Assembly: GCA_002408385.1 (NCBI GenBank)
Contig: DHSB01000066.1
Location: 1-21,925 of the forward strand
Length of the DNA: 21,925 nt
Source of the DNA: Myxococcales bacterium UBA5297
GTDB taxonomy: Bacteria; Myxococcota; Myxococcia; Myxococcales; UBA5297
Direction of reading: 5' to 3'
Each line of letters starts with the position of its first letter. Position 1 is the first letter of the stretch. The notes below the pieces were generated by a model. That model saw nothing but the letters and a program-made list of their open reading frames with translations, was not told the origin of the DNA and did no database searches. This document shows, in pieces, positions 7,564-15,282 of this stretch. Position numbers and translations under genes: made by a program.

Positions 7564-8792
7564 GCGTCACCCTTCAGCTCATCGAAGGCACGGACCTGAT
7601 AGCCCTCGGCGCGCAGGGTCCCGAAACCGCGGTAATCCTCGAGCCATTTGTCGAGGCGCTCCTTGCTGGGCCGCCGTAAGTGGGTCGCGCGGCGTTCGTC
7701 AAGCTCGCACAGCACGACGCTGCCCGCCGGATCGGAAAGGGAATCGAGCAGCCGGTCCGAATGCGTCGCGAGAATGACGGGGCTGTCCTCGGCTGCCTCC
7801 TCGAGCATCCCGACGACCCGGGCCAGAAGCTCTGGGTGCAGGTGGATTTCGGGCTCGTCGAAGGCGAGCAGCGAGCGACCTTGACCAAGCTCGACGAGCG
7901 CGATGAACGCGAGATACGCAAGCTGTCCCTCTGAGAGGCTCTCGGCCGGCAAGGGTTGCGAAAAGCTGCCGAAGGAGACTTGGAGCTCGATCTGACCGCG
8001 GCCGACCGACGGGGTCAGGATGTCGCGGAAGTCATCGCCGAGCCCCAGCCGAGCACGCTCCCGAATTCGCTCCCAGGTTTCGCCATTACCGAGGTTGCGG
8101 AGCTCATGAAAGCAGTTCGCCAGGTTCAATCCGCCGCGCGCAAGCGATCTGGCGTGATCCAGCATCACCGGCCAGCGGGGACCGACGCGGAAATCGAGCT
8201 CGGACTGCAGCCACCCGGGCCGCGTCTCGAACGGGATATGCACCTCGATGCCCTCGATCACGGTGATGACGCGGCGAATGGCCTCTTGGGCGCCCAAGCC
8301 AAAAGCGCTGAGAGCGAGTGAATCGTCGTTGACGGGAACCTCTCTGTTCTTCCCGTCTTCGAAGATTCTGGTCCTCCCGGCGGCTCTCGCGACCACATGC
8401 AACGGCTCGGGCTTCGCCTGCAGCACCAACGTTGACGAATTGACGAACACATCGAGCCGCTCCCTGACCACGGCGGGGGCGGTACCGATGTTGGCGAGCG
8501 CGAATTCGTATTCGATCCTCGGGCCAGCTCCTTCGATCGTCAGCCCGAGCCCGAGCTCCTTGGAGCCTCTCCGCAGCAGGTTTCGCAGGCCGCCATGCCT
8601 GCCGAGCAGCACGTCGTGAACGTAGTTGACCGGCTTCGAAGCGAGCCGAAGCAGCTCGAGTCCTTCGAGCACGGAACTCTTTCCGGTGCCGTTGTCGCCG
8701 ATGAGGACCGTCAATCCTTTGAGGTCGAGCGCGATGCTCTCGATTGCTCGAAGGCCGGATATCCGAATCTGCGTGATGCGGTCGCGCGCCAT
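7560..8792 (-). CDS. OLD/ABC-like AAA ATPase (AAA_21 type) of a putative defence pair
   Basis: The 410-residue product has a complete ABC-type ATPase head split by an insertion: Walker A GDNGTGKSS (residues 32-40), a long middle region (about 60-280), signature LSEGQ (286-290), Walker B LLAFDE (308-313) followed by PEIHLHPELL, and the switch histidine in ATHS (H344). This is the layout of AAA_15/AAA_21 ATPases related to OLD and RecF, which lack membrane partners and often work with nucleases in phage-defence loci. There is no C-terminal Toprim domain in the polypeptide; the overlapping downstream gene may supply it. The start at 8792 was chosen because AGGGG lies about 8 bases upstream and a promoter candidate (8821-8849) would begin transcription downstream of an alternative ATG at 8855. 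Confidence 0.88.
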   Translation of the reverse strand: MARDRITQIRISGLRAIESIALDLKGLTVLIGDNGTGKSSVLEGLELLRLASKPVNYVHDVLLGRHGGLRNLLRRGSKELGLGLTIEGAGPRIEYEFALANIGTAPAVVRERLDVFVNSSTLVLQAKPEPLHVVARAAGRTRIFEDGKNREVPVNDDSLALSAFGLGAQEAIRRVITVIEGIEVHIPFETRPGWLQSELDFRVGPRWPVMLDHARSLARGGLNLANCFHELRNLGNGETWERIRERARLGLGDDFRDILTPSVGRGQIELQVSFGSFSQPLPAESLSEGQLAYLAFIALVELGQGRSLLAFDEPEIHLHPELLARVVGMLEEAAEDSPVILATHSDRLLDSLSDPAGSVVLCELDERRATHLRRPSKERLDKWLEDYRGFGTLRAEGYQVRAFDELKGDA

Positions 8793-8820
8793 GAACTGAC
8801 CCCTTAAACAATGCGAGCGC

Positions 8821-8849
8821 AGCATAGGAAAGGCGCTCGCCAACGTCGA
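8821..8849 (-). promoter_or_regulatory. Candidate sigma-70-type promoter of the ATPase/DxD operon
   Basis: On the minus strand TCGACG (8844-8849) and TATGCT (8821-8826) are separated by 17 bases; each matches four of six consensus bases. Transcription would begin near 8814, giving a leader of about 22 bases that contains the ribosome-binding site of the ATPase. Confidence 0.4.
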
Positions 8850-8922
8850 GAACACGGCTCGGCGTCGGCCTCGCTCGCCAGGACGCTCGCTCTCGAGAAC
8901 GCGAGGTCGGGTCGCGCGACGG

Positions 8923-9657
8923 TCACACGGCCGACTTCCCAGCGGCCTTGCGCGTCGCTGCCCGCTTCTCGCCCAGCTTGACTCGTCGGCGCCTGTTCTT
9001 CTCGGTCCGGTAGCCGCTCGCTATCCGCGCGAGCGCTTCCGGCTCGTTGCGCAGGACGAAGCGGCCCGCGGCGCGCAGCTCTCGGACCGCGCGGTCGAGC
9101 TGTCGGAAGGCATCGTTGCGTCGCTCGAGCGTGGTGCGGTCGGGGACGCGAACGAGCTGTTTGGCGAGCAATCGCGCCTGCGCGGGTAGGTCCGCGGGAA
9201 GGCCCGCGTGAGCGGCCGCAAAGATCCCGCTGTGCTCCTCGGCCAGCGCCGCAATTCGTCTCATGTCCCCGGCGAGGAAGGGAAGGGCGTGGCTCTTCGC
9301 CAACCTACCGAGCGCTTTGCGCGCCTTGTCGTCGTTGCGCAGCAGGAAGCGCGCGGCTCTGAGGAAATTGGCCCGGAAGCGCAGCGCCTCCTGTCTCGGG
9401 ATGCGCACCGAGCCACGCTCGACCTCGCGGCTGGTTGCTACTCGGGCGCGCTCGCTCTCCTCGAGGGCGGTGGCCAGGCCGGGCAGCGCGTCGATCAGAT
9501 CGGGAATGCCGCTCAACCCGGCGAAGCGTTCCCGCCGCTCGCTGAGCGCGTCGAAAAGCAGTCGCGCTTCGTGAATCGCCGTGGGGACGGGCATATCGGG
9601 AAGCGGCGCAACACCCGAATCGCGCTTCGATGCCCTGTCTCGACGAGTCGGTGACAT
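8923..9657 (-). CDS. Hypothetical all-helical protein with internal duplication and basic tail
   Basis: I do not recognise this 244-residue protein. It has no signal peptide or membrane helix and is rich in Leu, Ala, Arg and Glu in patterns that suggest an all-helical fold. Two segments resemble each other: residues 99-121, beginning LRAARFLLRNDDKARKAL, and 194-214, beginning LRAAGRFVLRNEPEALARI, which suggests an internal duplication. The C-terminal 30 residues are strongly basic (NRRRRVKLGEKRAATRKAAGK), a possible nucleic-acid-binding tail. The ATG has AAGGA five bases upstream. A candidate promoter lies at 9721-9750. It follows the ATPase/DxD operon's promoter region on the same strand with about 130 bases between them, so any functional link to that pair is unproven. 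Confidence 0.75.
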   Translation of the reverse strand: MSPTRRDRASKRDSGVAPLPDMPVPTAIHEARLLFDALSERRERFAGLSGIPDLIDALPGLATALEESERARVATSREVERGSVRIPRQEALRFRANFLRAARFLLRNDDKARKALGRLAKSHALPFLAGDMRRIAALAEEHSGIFAAAHAGLPADLPAQARLLAKQLVRVPDRTTLERRNDAFRQLDRAVRELRAAGRFVLRNEPEALARIASGYRTEKNRRRRVKLGEKRAATRKAAGKSAV

Positions 9658-9720
9658 CGTCCTTCACCCCTTCGACCCCTTCGGCAACAGATTCGAACAG
9701 GAGTCGGAATCGAATGGCAG

Positions 9721-9750
9721 ATCCTAGCTCGGGTCTCGCCCAACGGCCAA
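9721..9750 (-). promoter_or_regulatory. Candidate promoter of the helical hypothetical gene
   Basis: On the minus strand TTGGCC (9745-9750) and TAGGAT (9721-9726) are separated by 18 bases. Each box matches four consensus positions. The predicted leader is about 57 bases. Confidence 0.35.
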
Positions 9751-9824
9751 GTCGATGGGATTCTGTCCCGCGTGGTTTGTGGGGATTTCTTGGGGTCCAA
9801 CTCGGTCGCACGAATGAGCCGAAC

Positions 9825-9991
9825 GGCGCCGGGGGGCGACGACTGCGCGCTCGACGACCGAGAACCGTGCGCCGGGCGGAAGAATCGTGCGCCGGGCGAG
9901 GACAATCGAGCGTCGGGCCGCGAGGATCGCGCGCCGGGCAAGGAGAAACGCGCGCCGGGCACCAAGGATCGTGCGCCGGACGGCGGTATCG
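9825..9991. repeat. About eight degenerate 21-bp tandem repeats
   Basis: Units of about 21 bp with the core GTGCGCCGGGC begin near 9825, 9846, 9867, 9887, 9908, 9929, 9950 and 9971. One unit is 20 bases and one 22, so the phase is restored. Because 21 is a multiple of three, every reading frame yields a heptapeptide repeat, for example DRAPGKE, KRAPGTK and NRAPGED on the plus strand in an open frame from a GTG at 9772 to 10128, and ARRAILA-like units on the minus strand. I do not call any of these a gene. The array lies in the 513-bp divergent spacer between the helical hypothetical and the J-domain gene. Confidence 0.8.
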
Positions 9992-10103
9992 CTCTCTGGA
10001 TGGCGGGGATCCGCTCCCCGGACGGTCGGCGGCGGGAGGGGCAGGCGCGGCCGGAGCGGCGTAGGGTTTCTCGCCCGCTCGATGTCGCGCCCGCGCGGCC
10101 CGC

Positions 10104-10131
10104 TGGTCGCGGGCGCTTCGTTCGCTAAGAT
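10104..10131 (+). promoter_or_regulatory. Candidate promoter of the J-domain gene
   Basis: TGGTCG (10104-10109) and TAAGAT (10126-10131) are separated by 16 bases. The -10 matches four of six consensus bases and the -35 is poor. The leader to the ATG at 10171 would be about 33 bases and contains GGAGA. Confidence 0.35.
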
Positions 10132-10170
10132 GCAATCGCGAACGCGCAAACACCTGTCGCGGAGAGACAG

Positions 10171-11220
10171 ATGGGCTGGTCGGGCAAAGGAATCGGCGGC
10201 GTGCTTGGCCGAGGCATCGCGCACCTGCTCGGCGCCGGCGAAGGCGGCGAGGAGGAGTACCCGGTCGCCGTCGACGCCCTGACCTGGACCCGCGGCATGG
10301 GCCCGTCGGGGCCCGGCATGTGCCTGACGATCGAGGTCTCGCCCGCACGTCGGGTCCGCGACGGCGCGCAGGCGCTCGTCTGGCTTCAGTACGACGAGGA
10401 TTGCTACGTCGAGGCCGCGCTCGATGACTACGCCGACTCCGACGGAGATCTCTGCGTCGCGGGCGAGCTTGGCGAGCGCGACGGGGACGCCTCGCGCGCG
10501 CAGCTCTACTTGCCGTGGGCGGCGCTGCCGTCCATCAAAGGCGACTGCCTGTGCCAGGTGTCGGTCGTCGACGGCGAGGAGGTGCTCGGCAACCAGTGGT
10601 TCGAGCTGACGCTGCCCAACCGCGCGACGCGCGAGGTGCACAGCGCCATGGGCGCGCTCGCCTACGCGGCCGCCGCGATGATCCAGCCGGCGCGCGAGCT
10701 CTCCGAGTCGGAGGCCTACGCGGCGACGAGGTTGATGACCGGGTACTTCGAGCTCGACGAGGTCGGCCAAGAGGTCGCCTCCCGCCTCTTCGCGCGCGCC
10801 GAGAGGAAGAGGCCGGGCTTCGAGAAGGCCGCGCGCCTCGTGCGCGACGAGATCGAGCCTGACAACTACTCGCTGGTCATCGACTTCCTCGGCGAGGTCG
10901 CACGGGCGGCCGGCGCGTTCACCAGCCGAGATCAGGCCTTCATCCAGCGGCTCGCCGACGCCATCGGCGCCGGGCCGACGCGCGGCGGCGCCCCCTCTTC
11001 GACCTCCGAAGATGTCGTCGTCCGCAGCTTTCGCACGCTGGAGCTGGAGCCGGGAGCGCGGCTCGACGAGGTGCGGGCGGCCTATCGGCGCCTCGCGCTC
11101 GACTACCACCCGGACAAAGTCGAGACGCTCGCCGCCGGGTTTCGCGAGTACGCGACCGCGCGGATGCAGGCCATCAACGAGGCCTACCAGGTGCTCAAGG
11201 CGCACCTGGCAGGCAAGTGA
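10171..11220 (+). CDS. J-domain co-chaperone with TerB-like domain (DjlA-like)
   Basis: The 349-residue protein ends in a J domain: FRTLELEPGARLDEVRAAYRRLALDY, then the HPD motif (H313-P314-D315) that stimulates DnaK ATPase, and a final helix (INEAYQVLKAHL). Residues about 152-265 are helical with ESEAYAATRLMTGYF and FTSRDQAFIQRLADAIGA, like the TerB domain that precedes J in DjlA. The N-terminus (GWSGKGIGGVLGRGIAHLLG) resembles the Gly-rich start of DjlA-type proteins. Residues about 30-150 are beta-rich and look like an extra inserted domain I cannot name. It should recruit DnaK to particular clients; those are unknown. GGAGA lies about 5 bases before the ATG. A TfoX-domain gene follows 77 bases downstream on the same strand. 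Confidence 0.87.
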   Translation: MGWSGKGIGGVLGRGIAHLLGAGEGGEEEYPVAVDALTWTRGMGPSGPGMCLTIEVSPARRVRDGAQALVWLQYDEDCYVEAALDDYADSDGDLCVAGELGERDGDASRAQLYLPWAALPSIKGDCLCQVSVVDGEEVLGNQWFELTLPNRATREVHSAMGALAYAAAAMIQPARELSESEAYAATRLMTGYFELDEVGQEVASRLFARAERKRPGFEKAARLVRDEIEPDNYSLVIDFLGEVARAAGAFTSRDQAFIQRLADAIGAGPTRGGAPSSTSEDVVVRSFRTLELEPGARLDEVRAAYRRLALDYHPDKVETLAAGFREYATARMQAINEAYQVLKAHLAGK

Positions 11221-11297
11221 GGGCACCTCTCGAGCGCCGAGCGGTCGTTGCGGAGCCGAGCGGCGAGGACCCACCGATTCCGACAGCCGGAGGAAGC

Positions 11298-11771
11298 ATG
11301 AACCCCAACGGATTCGTCGAAGACGTCCTCGACCTGCTCGAGCCCCTCGGCGCCGTACGCGCCCGCGCGATGTTTGGCGGCTGGGGCCTCTGGCTCGACG
11401 ACGCGATCTTCGGCCTCATCGTCGACGAGCGGCTCTTCTTCAAGATCGATGAGAGCAGCAGGCCCGAGTTCGAGGGGGCCGGATGCGAGCCTTTCGTCTA
11501 CGACTCGGGCAAGGGCCGCCCGGTGGCGATGTCGTACTGGACCCCACCGCCCGGGACCGAGGACGACAGGCACGCGGTCCTGCCCTGGGCACGCAAGGGC
11601 CTGGAGGCGGCCGCGCGAGCCAAGGCGAAAAAGCCCTCGGTGAAGAAGGCTGGGGTCAAGAAGCCTGCCGCCAGGCAGTCGGGTGCGAAGTCTGCGGCAG
11701 GGACGCCCACCGGGAAGAAGAGCGCGGCGAAGAGGGCTCGCGCGGCGGCGGGCAGGAAGCCCGCGGTGTAG
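11298..11771 (+). CDS. TfoX N-terminal-domain protein with histone-H1-like basic tail
   Basis: Residues 1-101 of the 157-residue product match the small TfoX N-terminal domain: a helix FVEDVLDLLEPLG, then RARAMFGGWGLWLDDAIFGLIVDERLFFKID, and later the typical PFVY and MSYWTPP segments. This domain occurs alone in many bacteria and at the N-terminus of the competence regulator TfoX/Sxy; its biochemical role is unclear. Residues 102-157 form a low-complexity Lys/Ala/Arg tail (KAKKPSVKKAGVKKPAA and so on) like histone H1 or AlgP-type DNA-binding tails. A GGAGG lies four bases before the ATG, so this start was preferred over a GTG at 11217 that overlaps the preceding stop. It converges on the lipoprotein gene at 11837, with a hairpin between them. 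Confidence 0.85.
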   Translation: MNPNGFVEDVLDLLEPLGAVRARAMFGGWGLWLDDAIFGLIVDERLFFKIDESSRPEFEGAGCEPFVYDSGKGRPVAMSYWTPPPGTEDDRHAVLPWARKGLEAAARAKAKKPSVKKAGVKKPAARQSGAKSAAGTPTGKKSAAKRARAAAGRKPAV

Positions 11772-11796
11772 AGGTCGCGGCCGTGCCCGAGCGCGA

Positions 11797-11820
11797 ATCG
11801 CCGGGGCGACGCCCGGCGAT
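11797..11820. terminator. Hairpin between convergent genes, possible bidirectional terminator
   Basis: ATCGCCGGG and CCCGGCGAT form a perfect 9-bp stem with a six-base loop in the 65-bp gap between the TfoX-domain gene and the convergent lipoprotein gene. No T tract follows on either strand, so it may act with Rho or serve only to stabilise 3' ends. Confidence 0.5.
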
Positions 11821-11836
11821 CCGGCCTTGGCGACGG

Positions 11837-12742
11837 CTACAGCGGCTCGCAGCGCTCGCGGATGGTGTCGCAGTACATCGTCGCTTCGGGGCAGGGGTCG
11901 GTGTTGAAGTCGCAGGCCGCGCTGCACAGCCCGCCAAGGCAGCGGCCGTACTCACACTCGAGCTCGCTCGCGCACGCCTCGCCGACGCCCTTGGTGCCGC
12001 GAGCGCCGCGGGTGCAGCAGAAGACCTCGTTCTCCGCGGTGCCCATGTTCTCGCAGCGCCCGTCGGGCGGGCAGTTCTCGTTCTCGAAGCACTGGTCGAG
12101 AGAGAGCTGCCAGCAGCCTTCGAGGGGCTCGTCGGTGCGGCGCGGCAGGCACCAGCCGAAGACGTCGTCGCACTTCATGGTGACCGGGCAGTTGAGGTCG
12201 CCCTCGCACTCGCCCGAGCAGAACAGCGCCCCGTCGTCGCGCTCGAGGCACAGGCCGATCTCGCAGTCGGCGCCGCGGGTGCAAGTCTCGCCGGGTTGGC
12301 CCTGCCCGCGCGTGCCGAGCACGCAGCAGCCGATCGCCGCGCCTTCGCTCAACTCTCCGCAGACCTCGTTGTAGGCGCAGTCGAGGTTCGACAGGCAGGG
12401 GTCGGCCCCAATGTCGTCGCACGAGTCGACCACCCCGGCGTCCGGCCCCCCGGTGCCCGCGTCGTGGTGCGTGCCTGCGTCCGCGACGACCCCCGCGTCC
12501 TGCGTGCCGCCGTCTTCGTGCGTGCCGGCGTCCTCCGTCGCGCCCGCGTCGAGGCCGGGATCCTCTCCGGCGTCGGCGCCGGGGCCGGCGTCCGCGGGTG
12601 GGTTGACTCCGGAGTCGGAGACGAGCCCGGCATCGGCCTTGGGCGTGGTTCCGCCGTCGGCCTGCTCGTTCGTCTCGCCGCAAGCGGCGAGCAGGCACAG
12701 GGCGAAGAGCGCGGAGAGAAGGCGCAGGCTGCGTGGAGTCAT
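11837..12742 (-). CDS. Cysteine-rich lipoprotein, DAG spacer plus two 14-Cys modules
   Basis: The 301-residue product has a lipoprotein signal (LLSALFALCLLAAC, lipid-modified Cys21). Residues about 30-105 are a disordered spacer with nine Asp-Ala-Gly triplets, a style frequent in myxobacterial surface lipoproteins. The remainder is two tandem modules, residues 108-209 and 210-301, each with 14 cysteines in the same order, including an adjacent Cys-Cys (GCCVLGTRG in the first, FCCTRGARG in the second) and a shared GE-C-DCEIGLC / GE-C-ECEYGRC pattern. The modules should be disulfide-stabilised, probably exposed at the cell surface; binding partner and function are unknown. GAGG lies about 7 bases before the ATG. 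It is transcribed divergently from the ABC-F gene. Confidence 0.88.
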   Translation of the reverse strand: MTPRSLRLLSALFALCLLAACGETNEQADGGTTPKADAGLVSDSGVNPPADAGPGADAGEDPGLDAGATEDAGTHEDGGTQDAGVVADAGTHHDAGTGGPDAGVVDSCDDIGADPCLSNLDCAYNEVCGELSEGAAIGCCVLGTRGQGQPGETCTRGADCEIGLCLERDDGALFCSGECEGDLNCPVTMKCDDVFGWCLPRRTDEPLEGCWQLSLDQCFENENCPPDGRCENMGTAENEVFCCTRGARGTKGVGEACASELECEYGRCLGGLCSAACDFNTDPCPEATMYCDTIRERCEPL

Positions 12743-13002
12743 GGTGTGGGCCTCTTCGTCGTCGAGTGGGCTGGTTGATGAGCGCGGAAAAGCGAGCGGC
12801 AGCTTCGCGGATAGGGATGCGCTTTTCAACCCGTGCCAACGGCAAGCGGCCGACAAAGCGGCGGGGCGCCCGCCAGATCATTCCGTGCCGGCCCAAGCCC
12901 GCTGCCCCGCGGCGAGGCCCGGCGCGAGCCTCTTCGCTCCGCTCGCGCGAGCGCCGGCGGTCGGGGCGAAGGATTCGGCCTGCCCGGCGCGTTTCAAAAG
13001 GG

Positions 13003-13032
13003 TTATCCCGCCAACTTCTCGGGATGGTAGAC
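13003..13032 (+). promoter_or_regulatory. Candidate promoter giving a very short leader for the ABC-F gene
   Basis: TTATCC (13003-13008) is 16 bases before TGGTAG (13025-13030). Transcription would begin near 13037-13039, only four to six bases before the ATG at 13043. No Shine-Dalgarno sequence is visible before that ATG, which fits a nearly leaderless message. The rest of the divergent spacer (12743-13002) holds GC-rich DNA in which I see no gene. Confidence 0.35.
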
Positions 13033-13042
13033 CCTCGGCCCC

Positions 13043-14968
<1,926 letters not shown>

Positions 14969-15282
14969 GGCGTGCGCGAACCGCCGCCCGCCGGGCTCAC
15001 CACCTTCCGGTCACCTCGAGCGAAGTCGAGAGGCCCGAGCTTTCCGCCCGGCCAGGTCCCGTGAACGAGGAGCCGATTGCCGTAGAGCCGCCGCGCGAGC
15101 AAGTGAAAGTCCCCTCTCCCGCGCTGGCGCGGGGAGAGGGGATTTAGGGGTGCAACCGTCGAGAGGCCCTCGACTTCGGCCTCGCAAGCTCGGCCTACGC
15201 TCGGGCTGACCGGCGTGCGCCAGCACGAAGGCTGGCACTCCGGCCCACCGGTTATCGCTCGAGGGATTCTTCGACACCTCTG
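14969..15282. repeat. Convergent spacer with a cluster of small palindromes
   Basis: This 314-bp region lies between convergent genes. It contains a strong hairpin, with a left arm of CCCCTCTCCCGCGC (15111-15124) pairing with 15127-15141 around one bulged G. Two smaller hairpins share GTCGAGAGGCCC: one built on CTCGA/TCGAG (15015-15030) and one on GTCGAG/CTCGAC (15158-15174). The 15111 hairpin could terminate transcription from both sides but has no T tract. The set looks like REP-type intergenic palindromes common in GC-rich bacteria. No gene is visible. Confidence 0.6.

Noticed and set aside
7033..8792. Naming the ATPase/DxD pair PARIS, Gabija or a retron effector
   Set aside because: The small partner is shorter than the known nucleases I recall, there is no reverse transcriptase or ncRNA nearby, and the Toprim match rests on a few acidic residues seen by eye.
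8793..8855. ATG at 8855 as the start of the ATPase
   Set aside because: The candidate promoter would begin transcription downstream of it, and a good ribosome-binding site precedes 8792, where the conserved fold begins.
9825..9991. 21-bp repeats as a CRISPR array
   Set aside because: Units are contiguous and degenerate, with no unique spacers of constant length and no cas genes nearby.
9724..11274. Minus-strand frame across the 21-bp repeat and the J-domain gene
   Set aside because: It is antisense to a clear J-domain protein; heptapeptide units arise only from the DNA repeat.
11217..11771. GTG at 11217 as the start of the TfoX-domain gene
   Set aside because: It overlaps the previous stop (GTGA), but the extra 27 residues are outside the domain, and a strong GGAGG precedes the ATG at 11298.
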